Assembly (NCBI GenBank): GCA_016213325.1
Contig: JACRAY010000005.1
Coordinates: 310,001 to 374,000, forward strand
Origin: Burkholderiales bacterium
Lineage (GTDB): Bacteria; Pseudomonadota; Gammaproteobacteria; Burkholderiales; Burkholderiaceae_C
DNA: 64,000 nt
Direction: 5' to 3'
The translations under genes and the position numbers were made by a program. The notes beneath the pieces are model-generated. The model was not told where the DNA came from. It did not search any database and was given only the letters and a program-made list of their open reading frames with translations. Positions 1 to 9,213 of this stretch are shown here, one piece after another; position 1 is the stretch's first letter, and the number at the start of each line of letters is the position of its first letter.

Positions 1-325
1 GCTCAGCTTCTTCGGCGGGCCGCTGGTGCCGGGCTACTCGGCCAGCAAGGGCGGGGTCGCGCAGCTCACCAAGTCACTCGCCATCGCCTATGCGGCCGAT
101 GGCATCCGGGTGAACGCCATCGCACCGGGGTGGATCGCCACCCGCCTGACGCAGGCCCTGCAGGACGATCCGGCCCGCAGCGACCCGATCCTGGCCCGCA
201 CCCCGCTGAAGCGCTGGGGCCGTCCCGACGACGTGGCGGGGGCCGTGCTGTTCCTCGCATCGCCCGCCGCTTCGTTCGTCACCGGCGTCGTGCTGCCGGT
301 GGACGGCGGCTACCTCGTGAGCTGA
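1..325 (+). CDS. SDR family oxidoreductase, C-terminal part (5' end outside window)
   Basis: This is the 3' end of a short-chain dehydrogenase/reductase; 107 codons are visible, read in frame from base 2. The catalytic Tyr-x-x-x-Lys lies at visible residues 12-16 (GYSASKGG). It is followed by [13 protein letters not shown] and a [12 protein letters not shown] tail, as in FabG-like classical SDRs, which are cytosolic NAD(P)-dependent carbonyl or alcohol oxidoreductases. The nucleotide-binding glycine motif is upstream of the window, so cofactor and substrate cannot be read. The gene stops 13 bases before the cupin gene, which suggests co-transcription in a small catabolic unit. Confidence 0.9.
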   Translation, partial: LSFFGGPLVPGYSASKGGVAQLTKSLAIAYAADGIRVNAIAPGWIATRLTQALQDDPARSDPILARTPLKRWGRPDDVAGAVLFLASPAASFVTGVVLPVDGGYLVS

Positions 326-338
326 AAGGGGCCGGGCC

Positions 339-827
339 ATGATCATCCAGCTGCCGGGCGTGCGCCCCGAGATCGCCGTGCAGGCCATCCCCGACGACGA
401 GCGCGTGTGGGTGCCGCAGGCGCCGGACGTATGGTTCCGCCCGCTGCTGCTGAACACGGCCACCGGCAGCTGGTGCAACCTGCTGCGGGTGCGCAAGTCG
501 GGCGTGCTGTCGCGGCACATCCACCCGTCATGGGTGACCGGCATGGTGCTCAAGGGTGCCTGGCGCTACCTCGAGCACGACTGGGTGGCGCGCGAGGGCA
601 GCTTCGTCTACGAGCCGCCCGGTGAAATCCACACGCTGGTGGTCGACGAGGCTGTCGGCGCGCAGGAGATGGTCACCTTCTTCAACATCCACGGTGCCAT
701 GGTGTATCTCGACGAGCACGGTGCCGTCACCGGCTATGAGGACGTGCTGACCAAGATCGACATGTGCCGCAAGCACTACGCCGGCTGCGGCCTCGGTGCA
801 GGTTACGTGGAGCAGTTCATCCGCTAA
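339..827 (+). CDS. Cupin protein, 2,4'-dihydroxyacetophenone dioxygenase-like
   Basis: A 162-residue single-domain cupin. The two cupin halves are visible: a metal-ligand run around residues 59-62 (SRHIHPSW), then a glycine turn (MVLKGAWRYLEHDW) and the second ligand histidine in PPGEIHTLVV. The overall pattern (SWCNLLRVRKSG, then GEIHTL, then a YEDVLTKIDMC region) resembles the 2,4'-dihydroxyacetophenone dioxygenase family. That family uses Fe(II) and oxygen to cleave an aryl ketone side chain. The preceding SDR gene would fit a short aromatic or ketone catabolic unit. The family assignment is fairly safe, but the substrate is not. Its stop overlaps the stop of the convergent EamA gene by four bases. 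Confidence 0.8.
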   Translation: MIIQLPGVRPEIAVQAIPDDERVWVPQAPDVWFRPLLLNTATGSWCNLLRVRKSGVLSRHIHPSWVTGMVLKGAWRYLEHDWVAREGSFVYEPPGEIHTLVVDEAVGAQEMVTFFNIHGAMVYLDEHGAVTGYEDVLTKIDMCRKHYAGCGLGAGYVEQFIR

Positions 828-1729
828 CCGCGGCGCGACGACACCACGATGCCGCCCACGATGAGCACGAATGCGATGGCGTGGTACACCTTCGGCGGCT
901 CGCCGAGGAAAGCCGCCGACATCAGCGCCGCGAACAGCGGCGCGAGGTTGGCGAAAAAACCCGCCACGTTCGGCCCGGCGCGCTGCACGCCCGCGCCCCA
1001 GCAGCGGTAGGCGATGATTGCGGGCCCGACGGCGATGTACGCGATGGCTGCGGCCAGCGGCCAGCCCCACACGATGCGCTCGCCGCCGCCGGCCCACTCG
1101 GCGGCCGAGAACAGCGCCGACCACGCGATGCCCGGCACCATCTGCACCATCAGGAAGGCCGCCCAGTCGCCGCGGATTGCGGGCGGGTCGCGCTCGCGCT
1201 GGGTCAGCATCCAGCTGTACCAGGCCCAGGCCGCGGTGGCGAGCAGGACGTACAGGTCGCCCGGCACGAAACGCAGCTGCGCGAGCTGCCCCATCTCGCC
1301 CCGCACCAGCACCAGCAGCACGCCGCTGATCGACAGCGCGGCGCCCACCATCTGCCGTGCGACGATGCGCTGGCCGAAGAACAGGGCCCCGATGGCCAGC
1401 ATGAACACCGGCGTGCTGGCGGCCACCAGCGTCACGTTGATCGGGGTCGACGTCTGCAACGCCAGGTACTGCAGCGCGTTGTAGCAGCCCACGCCCAGCA
1501 GCCCGAGCACGGTGTAGCGCCGCCAGTTGCGCCACAGGCCGCTGCCCGGCTTGAGCACCCAGGCAGCCAACGGCAGCAGCAGCACCAAAGCCACGGCCCA
1601 GCGCAGCAGGTTCAGCGTGATGGGCGGAACCAGCGGCGCCACCACCCGGCCGACCACGGCGTTGCCCGCCCACAGCAGCGGTGGCAGCGTGAGCAGCAGG
1701 GCAGTGCGGGCGTCGAGTCGCGCGGTCAT
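824..1729 (-). CDS. EamA/DMT-family transporter, ten-TM exporter
   Basis: A 301-residue drug/metabolite transporter. It has two EamA repeats of five hydrophobic helices each: the first begins LLLTLPPLLWAGNAVVGRVV, and the second begins about residue 150 at GDLYVLLATAAWAWYSWML. Members export metabolites, amino acids or drugs across the inner membrane; the substrate cannot be predicted from sequence. I chose the ATG at 1729 (MTARLDARTALL) because the first helix starts right after it and the upstream residues look non-coding. It is divergent from the quinone oxidoreductase gene, with 97 bases between starts, and convergent with the cupin gene. Confidence 0.88.
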   Translation of the reverse strand: MTARLDARTALLLTLPPLLWAGNAVVGRVVAPLVPPITLNLLRWAVALVLLLPLAAWVLKPGSGLWRNWRRYTVLGLLGVGCYNALQYLALQTSTPINVTLVAASTPVFMLAIGALFFGQRIVARQMVGAALSISGVLLVLVRGEMGQLAQLRFVPGDLYVLLATAAWAWYSWMLTQRERDPPAIRGDWAAFLMVQMVPGIAWSALFSAAEWAGGGERIVWGWPLAAAIAYIAVGPAIIAYRCWGAGVQRAGPNVAGFFANLAPLFAALMSAAFLGEPPKVYHAIAFVLIVGGIVVSSRRG

Positions 1730-1826
1730 GGGAACGAGCACTGTAGCGGCAAGCCCCAAGTCCCGGCCGGCGCGGGCCCCCCGGAATCGTGGCACGATGG
1801 CGCCCATTGCAACGAGGAGTGCCGCC

Positions 1827-2807
1827 ATGAGCAAAGCCGTCCGCATCCGCCAGACCGGCGGTCCCGACATGCTGCAGGTCGAAGACATCGAGGTGGGCCA
1901 GCCCGGCCCGGGCGAGATCCGCATCCGCCACAAGGCGGTGGGCCTGAACTTCATCGACGTGTACCACCGCACCGGGCTGTACCCGCTGCCGTTGCCGGCC
2001 GTGATCGGCGGCGAGGGCGCCGGGGTGGTCGAAGCCGTGGGCGAAGGTGTCACCCACCTGAAGGTCGGTGACCGTGCGGCGTATGCGAGCTCACCCGGCT
2101 CGTACTGCGAAGAGCGCGTGATAAACGCCAAGCACGTCTGCAAGCTGCCCGACGCGGTCAGCTTCGAGGAAGGCGCCGCCATGATGTTGAAGGGCCTGAC
2201 CGCGCAATACCTGCTCAAGCGCACGCAGCCGCAAGGCGGCCTGAAGGCCGGAGACATGGTGCTGTTCCATGCGGCCGCCGGCGGCGTGGGGCTGTTCGCA
2301 TGCCAGTGGGCGAGGGCCATGGGGCTGCAGCTCATCGGCACGGCGGGCAGCGACGAGAAGTGCGCGCTGGCCAGGGAGCACGGGGCCGCGCACGTCATCA
2401 ATTACGCCAGGGAAGACTTCCTCGCGCGCGTGAAGGAACTCACCGGCGGCAAGGGCGTGAAGGTGGTGTACGACTCGGTGGGCAAGGATACATGGGACAA
2501 GTCGCTCGACTGCCTGTCGCCGTTCGGCCTGATGGCCAGCTTCGGCAATTCGTCGGGGCCGGTGCCGCCCTTTGCGCCGGGCATCCTGGGCCCCAAGGGC
2601 TCGCTCTACGTCACGCGCCAGACCCTCTTCACGCACCTTGCCACGCGCGAATCGACGCAGGCCATGGCCGACGACCTGTTCAATGCGGTGACGTCCGGGC
2701 ACATCAAGGTGCGCATCGACCAGCGCTATCCTCTGGAGCAGGTGCAGCAGGCGCACCGTGACCTGGAAGCGCGCAAGACCACCGGCAGCACCGTCCTGAC
2801 GCTGTGA
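1827..2807 (+). CDS. qorA: Quinone oxidoreductase (zeta-crystallin/QorA type)
   Basis: A 326-residue medium-chain reductase that transfers electrons from NADPH to quinones in the cytosol. The N-terminal GroES-like half holds GLNFIDVYHRTGLYP and the IGGEGAGVVEAVG segment. The Rossmann half holds the nucleotide motif HAAAGGVGLFACQWA near residues 147-161. The zinc-binding residues of alcohol dehydrogenases are absent, as expected for zinc-free quinone reductases. The ATG at 1827 follows a strong GAGGAG ribosome site at 1814-1819. Its TGA overlaps the GTG start of the Nudix gene by four bases, so the two are probably translationally coupled. Confidence 0.93.
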   Translation: MSKAVRIRQTGGPDMLQVEDIEVGQPGPGEIRIRHKAVGLNFIDVYHRTGLYPLPLPAVIGGEGAGVVEAVGEGVTHLKVGDRAAYASSPGSYCEERVINAKHVCKLPDAVSFEEGAAMMLKGLTAQYLLKRTQPQGGLKAGDMVLFHAAAGGVGLFACQWARAMGLQLIGTAGSDEKCALAREHGAAHVINYAREDFLARVKELTGGKGVKVVYDSVGKDTWDKSLDCLSPFGLMASFGNSSGPVPPFAPGILGPKGSLYVTRQTLFTHLATRESTQAMADDLFNAVTSGHIKVRIDQRYPLEQVQQAHRDLEARKTTGSTVLTL

Positions 2808-3586
2808 GCACCCTGCGGCCGGATGCGGCCTGGCTGGCGCGGCTGCGCGAGCGGCTCGACCGGCCGCCGCTGAAGCCGCGCGAGCCGCTGTACTGGCGCG
2901 GGCAGGCCATCGGCTCGGTCGAACCCGAAGTGCCTGCCGCGGTCGGCCTGCCCCGCCTTTGGCAGCGCGACGGCGACGGCTGGTCGGTACTCGGCGATAC
3001 GCTCACGGCCAGCCTTGAAACCATCGGCTTGGCCATCGAGTCCGCCGGGCTCGCGCACGTGCGCCGCAACGAACAGCTGGCCGTGTGCGGTCCGCAGGGC
3101 GAAGTGCTGGGCACGGTCGAACGCGGGGTGATCCGCACGCTGGGCATCCCGACGCGGGCGGTCCACCTGCTCGGCTTCGTGCCCGACGGGCGGCAGTGGG
3201 TGCAGCAGCGGTCCTTCAGCAAGGCGAACGACCCCGGCCTGTGGGACACGCTGGTGGGCGGCATGGTGCCGGCCTGCGATTCGCTCGAAGAGGCGCTGCA
3301 ACGCGAGACCTGGGAAGAGGCCGGGCTGCGCCTCGCGGCGCTGCGCGACGTGCGCCCGGGCGGCCAGATACTGACCCGCCGGCCCACCGTGGAGCCCGGG
3401 CCGGGCTACGTGGTGGAACGCATCGACTGGTACCGCTGCGTGGTGCCCGAAGGGATGGTGCCGGACAACCAGGACGGCGAGGTGGCGGCCTTCGCGCTGC
3501 TCGCCATGGGCGAGGTCGCCCGGCGGCTGGAGCGCGACGAATTCACGCCCGAGGCGGCGATGCTGGTGGTGGCGTGCTGCGCCTGA
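2804..3586 (+). CDS. Nudix hydrolase of the DUF4743/thiamine-pyrophosphokinase-related type
   Basis: A 260-residue protein starting with GTG inside the stop of the preceding gene. The first ~110 residues form a DUF4743-like N-terminal region, and the Nudix fold follows. The Nudix box is near residues 150-173 (GGMVPACDSLEEAL then QRETWEEAGL). The REx2EEx core that binds Mg is intact, but the first Glu of the box is Asp. Related proteins such as the Tnr3-like Nudix group act on oxidised or damaged thiamine diphosphate derivatives; that role here is inference. The pairing with a quinone reductase is suggestive of a clean-up function but proves nothing. Confidence 0.82.
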   Translation: MSTLRPDAAWLARLRERLDRPPLKPREPLYWRGQAIGSVEPEVPAAVGLPRLWQRDGDGWSVLGDTLTASLETIGLAIESAGLAHVRRNEQLAVCGPQGEVLGTVERGVIRTLGIPTRAVHLLGFVPDGRQWVQQRSFSKANDPGLWDTLVGGMVPACDSLEEALQRETWEEAGLRLAALRDVRPGGQILTRRPTVEPGPGYVVERIDWYRCVVPEGMVPDNQDGEVAAFALLAMGEVARRLERDEFTPEAAMLVVACCA

Positions 3587-3659
3587 GCCGGGCGCTCCTA
3601 CAGACCCCTGGCTCGGTTGCTTGCACCACGGTGGTGCCGCGCACGGTAAGGTGGGTCGC

Positions 3660-4055
3660 ATGGACAACGGCATGAAGTTCAGGGCCTACATCGTCGAGGA
3701 CAGCCCGACGATCCGCCAGAACCTCATCGAGACGCTGCAGGAACTGGCGCAGGTCGTACCGGTGGGGATTGCGGAGACGGAGCACGAGGGCAAGCGCTGG
3801 CTGGCGCAGAACGACGGGGACTGGGACGTTGCGATCGTCGACCTGTTCCTGCGCGAAGGCAGCGGCCTGAACGTCGTGGAGTCCGTCCGCAACCGCCGCC
3901 CGGAGCAGGTGGTCATCGTCCTCAGCAACCATGCCACCGACGACGTGCGGTGGCGCTGCGAGCAGCTGGGCGCCGATGCGGTGTTCGACAAATCGACGGA
4001 AATCGACGCACTCGTGGAATACTGCCTGAGGCAGCGCAAGTCCGCGCTCCATTGA
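3660..4055 (+). CDS. Single-domain response regulator receiver protein
   Basis: A 131-residue receiver domain with no output domain. All canonical residues are present: the acidic pair in YIVEDSPT (about residues 10-14), the phospho-acceptor Asp in VAIVDLFLREGSG, the switch Ser in VIVLSNHA, and the Lys in AVFDKSTEID. ATG at 3660 is preferred over an in-frame TTG at 3621 because AAGGTGG lies just upstream and the receiver fold starts directly after it. The protein presumably signals by protein-protein contact. The adjacent sensor kinase, 58 bases downstream, is its natural partner, although that kinase looks unable to bind ATP (see findings). Confidence 0.92.
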   Translation: MDNGMKFRAYIVEDSPTIRQNLIETLQELAQVVPVGIAETEHEGKRWLAQNDGDWDVAIVDLFLREGSGLNVVESVRNRRPEQVVIVLSNHATDDVRWRCEQLGADAVFDKSTEIDALVEYCLRQRKSALH

Positions 4056-4113
4056 GCTGCGGGCGCTTGACCTGCCTCAATCTTGCGGGGGAGTCGCAGC
4101 CGATACTGACTGC

Positions 4114-5703
4114 ATGAGCCAGTCCGGCCGGCCCTTCCGGCTCCTCGACTTCTTCAAGCTCACCAGCCTGGTGGCCTTCGCCGCCGCCGCCGTCGTCCTC
4201 TACTCCCTCGAACGCGCCGAGTTCGTCTTCTTCGACGACATGCAGCAGCGCGAGGAAGCCTCCTTTGCCGTCGCACAGGCCGACTTGCTGAGCGCGCAGA
4301 AGGCGGGAGCACGCTCCAGCCTGCTGATGGAGCACGAGGCCGGCCACCTGGCGCTGACCACGGTGATCGGCAACGCACTGTGGGACGCGCACTTCGCACC
4401 GCTGGTCGCGCAGGCGCAGCACATGCCCAAGGTGCCCGGCATCGGCCGGCGCATCCGTGCGCTCGCGGGTTTCGAAGCCACCAACGACGCGGTCCACGCG
4501 ATGATGAAGGGCAGCACGGTCTTCAAGGTGAAGGTCTATGACCTGCGCGGCCTCACCGTGTACTCGTCCGAATTGGCGCAAGTGGGCGAAGACAAGGCAT
4601 CCAACCAGGGTTGGCGCGTGGCCGCCAGCGGCAGGCCCGCCAGCGAAATCGTCCACCGCGAGCGCTTCAGTGCTTTCGAAGGCGAAGTGGAAGACCGCGA
4701 CCTGATCCAGAGTTACGTGCCGGTGCGCCGGCGCGCCGGGGAAGTGGTAGGCGTGTTCGAGATCTACTCGGACGTGACCGCGCTGCTCAGGCACCTGGAA
4801 GCCTCGTCGGAGCATGCGACCAGCCTGGCCGCCGACAACCTGGCCAAGACGCGCGAAGCGTCGAGGGCCAGCCGGCGCGAGGCGGAGACCAACTCCAACC
4901 TGCACTTCGTGGTGGTGTTCGCCCTGCTGGCGGCCCTGTATGCGGTGCAGTACCTGCTGGTGCGGCGCGGCCAGGCCATCATCGACCAGCAGGCCGGCGC
5001 GCGTGAAGCCGCAGCACTCAGGGAGCAGCACTGGCACGGCGAGAAAATGGCGGCGCTCGCCGCCATGGCCGCCAACGCCTCGCACGAAATCGGCAACCCG
5101 CTGGCCATCATCACCGGGCTGGCCGAGGACATCGAGCGCGCCGTGGAGTCGGGCGAGCCCGTGAACCGCCACGCCGAGGGCATCCTCGAACAGACCTGGC
5201 GCATCGCCGAAATGACGCGGCGCATCACCGACTTCGCTTCCGCACGCAGCGAAACGTCGGAGCCGGTGGATGCCAACGAGTTCCTGCAGGCGGTGCGGCA
5301 CTTCCTCAGCTTCGACACGCGCTACCGCATGACCTGGGTGGAAGAAGACCTGCAGCCGCGCCTGCCGCTGTGCAACGCGATCCCCGACCACCTGAACGAG
5401 GTGCTGATGAACCTGCTGCAGGCGTACTCCGAAGCGAGCCTGAAGGCAGGCGCCCTGGTCAAGGTGCATACGAGCAGCCGGGGAGGCGAAGTGACCATCC
5501 GCATCGGCTGCCACGGCACGGACACGGGCGGACCGTGCGACATCGCGGCGACCGATGCCCGCATCGACGCCGCGCGCGCGCGCATCGAAGCCATGGGCGG
5601 CCGGTTCGAAGTGACGGCCACGGCCACCGAGATCCACCTGCCCTGCCACGGCTCGCAGGTGGAAGAAGACGCGCCGCAGGACCTGGCCGATACGCCTGTG
5701 TGA
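4114..5703 (+). CDS. Membrane sensor histidine kinase with degenerate ATP-binding domain
   Basis: A 529-residue two-pass membrane protein. TM1 is about residues 18-34 (TSLVAFAAAAVVLYSL). A periplasmic sensor region of ~220 residues follows, including VKVYDLRGLTVYSSELA as in PAS/dCACHE-like folds. TM2 is about residues 264-284 and is followed by a DHp helix with an intact H-box (NASHEIGNPLAII, His about 324). The catalytic domain is abnormal: the N-box reads EVLMNLLQAYSEAS without the usual Asn, the DxGxG box is replaced by IGCHGTDTGGPCD, and the F and G2 boxes are missing. Only the last strand region (EAMGGRFEV) is recognisable. It may dock or dephosphorylate the neighbouring regulator rather than phosphorylate it. 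Confidence 0.88.
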   Translation: MSQSGRPFRLLDFFKLTSLVAFAAAAVVLYSLERAEFVFFDDMQQREEASFAVAQADLLSAQKAGARSSLLMEHEAGHLALTTVIGNALWDAHFAPLVAQAQHMPKVPGIGRRIRALAGFEATNDAVHAMMKGSTVFKVKVYDLRGLTVYSSELAQVGEDKASNQGWRVAASGRPASEIVHRERFSAFEGEVEDRDLIQSYVPVRRRAGEVVGVFEIYSDVTALLRHLEASSEHATSLAADNLAKTREASRASRREAETNSNLHFVVVFALLAALYAVQYLLVRRGQAIIDQQAGAREAAALREQHWHGEKMAALAAMAANASHEIGNPLAIITGLAEDIERAVESGEPVNRHAEGILEQTWRIAEMTRRITDFASARSETSEPVDANEFLQAVRHFLSFDTRYRMTWVEEDLQPRLPLCNAIPDHLNEVLMNLLQAYSEASLKAGALVKVHTSSRGGEVTIRIGCHGTDTGGPCDIAATDARIDAARARIEAMGGRFEVTATATEIHLPCHGSQVEEDAPQDLADTPV

Positions 5704-5704
5704 C

Positions 5705-7381
5705 TCAGAGCGCGCTGGCTTCGTCGCCGCCGGCCGTCGCCTCCTGCACCGCGCGCAGCCGGCTCGGCGCCAGCGCGCCGGCAGAGTCGAGAATCGGGTA
5801 GGCGATGGAGCAGATGTGCGAGTTGATGCGCTTCAGGTCGCTGATCAGGTCCAGGTGCAGCGAGCTGGTCTCTATGCTCTGCACCGTGTTGTCCGACAGC
5901 CGCGTGAGGTGCGTGCCGGCGTAGGCGCGCTCCAGGTCGCGAAAGCGCGTCTTTTCTTCCAGCAGCTTCTGCGCGTCGCGCACCGAGCCGTTCAGGAACA
6001 CGCTCATGCCGAGCCTGAGGTTGTCCACCAGCCGCGCGTGCAGCTCGCAGATCTCGGCCATGCCGGCGTCGGAGAAGTTGCGGCCCTTGTTGATCTTCTT
6101 GTCCTCGATGTCGATCAGGATGCGCTCGATGATGTCGCCGACCTGCTCCATGTTGATGGTGAAGCTGATGATGTCGGTCCAGCGCCGGCTTTCCTCTTCG
6201 CCCAGCGCCTCGCGCGACACCTTGGTCAGGTAGTACTTGATGGCCGAGTACAGCTCGTCCACCGTGTCGTCCATGCGCCGCAGCTCCTCCGACAGGCGCG
6301 CGTCGTTCTCGCGGATCACGCGCAGCATGCCCAGCAGCATCGTCTCGACGATGTCCGCCTGGTGCAGCGCTTCGCGCGTGGCGCATGAGATGGCCAGCGA
6401 CGGCGTGGCGAGCGCCGTGGGGTCCAGGTGGTGCGGCCGCCCCGCGACGAAGCCGTTGTCGGGCTTGGGCAGCCAGCGCTCGACCCAGAGCGCCACCTTG
6501 CCGGTGAAACCGATGCACAGCAGGGCCACCACGAAGTTGAATGCCAGGTGGAACGACACGACGGTGGTGGCGTTGTCCAGGTAGGGTTGGGTCAACTTGA
6601 GCCACAGGCCGACGAAGGGCATGGCGGCAAGCACGCCGATGGCCTTGAACACCAGGTTGCCCAGCGGCACCTGCCGGGCCTCTTCGCCGGAGCGCATGGT
6701 TACCAGCACCCCCAGCAGGCCGCTGCCGAGGTTGGCGCCCAGCACCAGGCCCAGCGCCACGTCGGGCGGGATGGCGCCGGTGGCCGCGAGCGTGGCCGTC
6801 AGCAGCACGATGGCGAGGCTCGAGTAGGCCAGCACCGTGAGGCCGGCGCCTACGGTGATCTCCAGCAGCAGGTCGCTGGACAGCGTGGCCAGCACCGCCT
6901 TCACGGCGGGCGACTGCACCATGATCTGCGTCGACTCGGCCACCAGTCGCAGCGCCAGCAGCATCAGCCCCAGCCCGATGAGCACTCGGCCGAAGCGGCC
7001 GACGGGGCCGGCCTGCCGCGAGATGAACAGCACCACGCCGACGAAGATGAACAGCGGCGACAGCCACGACAGGTCGAGCGAGAACACCAGCGCCATCAGG
7101 CTGGTGCCCACGTCGGCGCCCAGCATCACCGCCAGCGCGATGGGCAGGGCGACCAGCCCTTGCCCGACGAAAGACGACACGATGAGCGCAGTGGCCGTGC
7201 TCGATTGGACCAGGGCCGTCACGCCCAGCCCGGCCAGGGCTGCCGCCGGCCGCGAGTCGATGCTGCGGGCCAGCACGTGCCTCAGGTTGGCGCCGAAGAC
7301 CCGGAGGATGCCGGTCCTGACCAGATGGGTGCCCCAGACCAGCAGCGCGACGGCGGCCAGCAGGTTCAACAGATGCTTCAT
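5705..7381 (-). CDS. Na/Pi cotransporter family protein with C-terminal PhoU-like domain
   Basis: A 558-residue inner-membrane protein of the NptA/YjbB type. The membrane half (residues ~1-320) has two inverted repeats. The first carries the signature TALVQSSTATALIVSSF, and the second has the weaker AYSSLAIVLL. The cytosolic half (~345-540) is a helical PhoU-like domain (IVETMLLGMLRVIRENDARL, SRRWTDIISFTINMEQVGD). Family members move phosphate coupled to sodium, and YjbB of E. coli exports phosphate. The gene is convergent with the sensor kinase, with one base between the stops, so it has its own promoter upstream of 7381, where an AT-richer stretch is seen. Confidence 0.9.
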   Translation of the reverse strand: MKHLLNLLAAVALLVWGTHLVRTGILRVFGANLRHVLARSIDSRPAAALAGLGVTALVQSSTATALIVSSFVGQGLVALPIALAVMLGADVGTSLMALVFSLDLSWLSPLFIFVGVVLFISRQAGPVGRFGRVLIGLGLMLLALRLVAESTQIMVQSPAVKAVLATLSSDLLLEITVGAGLTVLAYSSLAIVLLTATLAATGAIPPDVALGLVLGANLGSGLLGVLVTMRSGEEARQVPLGNLVFKAIGVLAAMPFVGLWLKLTQPYLDNATTVVSFHLAFNFVVALLCIGFTGKVALWVERWLPKPDNGFVAGRPHHLDPTALATPSLAISCATREALHQADIVETMLLGMLRVIRENDARLSEELRRMDDTVDELYSAIKYYLTKVSREALGEEESRRWTDIISFTINMEQVGDIIERILIDIEDKKINKGRNFSDAGMAEICELHARLVDNLRLGMSVFLNGSVRDAQKLLEEKTRFRDLERAYAGTHLTRLSDNTVQSIETSSLHLDLISDLKRINSHICSIAYPILDSAGALAPSRLRAVQEATAGGDEASAL

Positions 7382-7413
7382 GCTTCAAGCAATCATACGC
7401 CGGGCAGGCCCCG

Positions 7414-9213
7414 CTAGCGCTGCCAGGCGTGGTCCAGCGGCAGCAGCGGCCCCTCGATCGCCCGGAGTTCGACGGTGCCCGCGGCCGCATCGTGGATGGC
7501 ATAGCGCAGCCTGCCGACCCGGTCGCGCCCATAGCCGATCGAGCCGACGCTGACGATGTAGCGCTCGTCGCTCGCCAGCTCGAACGGCCGGTTGTATTCG
7601 AAAGGGTGGACCGCCGCCTCGCCGTACACGGGCGAGCGCTCGCCGAAGATCATCGGCACGTGCACGTGGCCCACGAAGACCAGCCGCCAGTCGCATTCGT
7701 CGAACACGTTCCAGGCCTCCACGGCATAGTCGATGCGCCGCTTCTTCGCCAGCGGCGAGATATGGACGAACAGCACGTCCCCTTCGGCCATGGAATCCGG
7801 CAGTGCGCGCAGGTAGCGCTGCAGCGGCTCGGGCAGGCGCAGGTCGTTGTTCTCGTCGTGGTTGCCGCGCACGCACGGCACCCCGCGCTCGCGCAGGGTG
7901 CGCACGACCTGCTCGTTGCCGCCGCCGCCTTCCACCAGGTCGCCCAGGCAGACGATGCGGTCGCACGACTGGGCCTCGATGTCCGCGAGCGCGGCGAGCA
8001 ATCCCTCGTGGTTGCCGTGGATGTCGGAGATGATCGCGGTGCGCCCGGCCGGCCGGCGCGCGCCCGCCCTCAGCCGGGTTTGCAGCTTTTCGTCATCCGG
8101 CACTTCGCCCTGCGTCTCGTAGCGCACCACCCGCTCGACCTGCTGCACCAGTTCCGCCGCCGTGGTGTCGCCGGCCAGGCGCTGCACCAGCGCGTCGACG
8201 GCGAAGCGGTGGGCCTGCGGCGTGGCGATGGACGCCGCGCCGTGCTCAACCAGTTCCAGCAGCCGGTCGATGCGCGGCTGCAGTTCATGGCGGCCCACAA
8301 GGCCCTCGACCCAGCGCGGCGGGATGCCCGCGAGCCCGAAGCGCGCACCCAGCAAGGCGCCCGCGACTGCGCCGTTCGAGTCGGCATCGCCTCCTTCATG
8401 CACGATGCGCCCTATGCCGTCCTCGAACGACGTGGCGTGGGACAGCGCCCACAACCCCGCTTCGAGTGCGGTGTAGGTGTAGCCGATGCGGTTGGCCTCG
8501 CCTTCGGTCAGGCCCTCGTCCAGGTCCAGCGATTCCAGCGTGCCCGCGGCGCGGTCGAAGCAGGTGCGCACGCCGGCGTCGAAGCGCCCTGCGGCCGACG
8601 CGGCTTGCAGCAGCAGCTCGCCGAGCGGTACGCGGCCCTCCAGCAGGCCGGCCACGAGCAGGCACACCGCTACGCAGGAGGCCGCGCAACGCGGGTCGGC
8701 ATGCGTGATGCGGCTCGCGCGCGCCGCGTGTTCCGCCACGACGTCGGCCCGGTCGAACTGCCACACGCCCAGCACCGACGTGCGCATGACCGCGCCGTTG
8801 GCGGCGGCGCGTTTGCCGCTTTCGGACCAGACGCGGCGCGCGACCTTCTGCGGGTCGCGCAGGTAGTCAGGGTCCAGCAGGACGGCGGCGGTCGTGAACC
8901 CCATGCCGCGGCCCCCCTTCCTGGCCCACTCGTGCAGCCGCACGGCCACGTCGCGCTCGTCGAGCGCGCACTTGTCCAGCAGGCTATCCAGGATGCACAG
9001 CATCTGGTCGGTGTCGTCGGTCCACTCGCCGTTGCTCCAGCGCGATCGGTGCTGGTCGCGCACGATGCCGGCATAGTCGTGCAGCCCCTGGGGGTAGCAA
9101 GCCTGCACGTCGCTGCGCGACATGAACTCGGTGCCGAGCCCCAGCGCGTCGCCGACGGCGTGGCCGTAGACGACGCCCCGGATGCGGTCGGCCAGTGCTG
9201 CGTCCACGTTCAT
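7414..9213 (-). CDS. ADP-ribosylglycohydrolase / calcineurin-like metallophosphoesterase fusion
   Basis: A 599-residue two-domain protein. The N-terminal ADP-ribosylglycohydrolase domain (~1-330) has [10 protein letters not shown], the metal site WTDDTDQ at ~62-68, [11 protein letters not shown] and [18 protein letters not shown] at ~271-288. These residues bind the two Mg ions and ADP-ribose in the DraG/ARH family. The C-terminal phosphoesterase (~390-585) has a full set of motifs: [25 protein letters not shown] and GHVHVP. The likely activities are removal of ADP-ribose from a protein or nucleic acid and hydrolysis of a phosphate ester. Start ATG 9213 overlaps the stop of the J-domain gene (ATGA), placing it third in the Hsp70 operon. 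Confidence 0.88.
   Translation of the reverse strand: MNVDAALADRIRGVVYGHAVGDALGLGTEFMSRSDVQACYPQGLHDYAGIVRDQHRSRWSNGEWTDDTDQMLCILDSLLDKCALDERDVAVRLHEWARKGGRGMGFTTAAVLLDPDYLRDPQKVARRVWSESGKRAAANGAVMRTSVLGVWQFDRADVVAEHAARASRITHADPRCAASCVAVCLLVAGLLEGRVPLGELLLQAASAAGRFDAGVRTCFDRAAGTLESLDLDEGLTEGEANRIGYTYTALEAGLWALSHATSFEDGIGRIVHEGGDADSNGAVAGALLGARFGLAGIPPRWVEGLVGRHELQPRIDRLLELVEHGAASIATPQAHRFAVDALVQRLAGDTTAAELVQQVERVVRYETQGEVPDDEKLQTRLRAGARRPAGRTAIISDIHGNHEGLLAALADIEAQSCDRIVCLGDLVEGGGGNEQVVRTLRERGVPCVRGNHDENNDLRLPEPLQRYLRALPDSMAEGDVLFVHISPLAKKRRIDYAVEAWNVFDECDWRLVFVGHVHVPMIFGERSPVYGEAAVHPFEYNRPFELASDERYIVSVGSIGYGRDRVGRLRYAIHDAAAGTVELRAIEGPLLPLDHAWQR

Noticed and set aside
1790-1812. TGGCAC followed by TTGCA, resembling a sigma-54 promoter before the quinone oxidoreductase
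   Set aside because: The spacing between the GG and GC elements is too long for a sigma-54 site.
528-2057. A 509-codon minus-strand frame spanning the cupin gene and the EamA gene region
   Set aside because: It crosses the real genes in another frame and shows Arg/Ala/His-rich low-complexity sequence.
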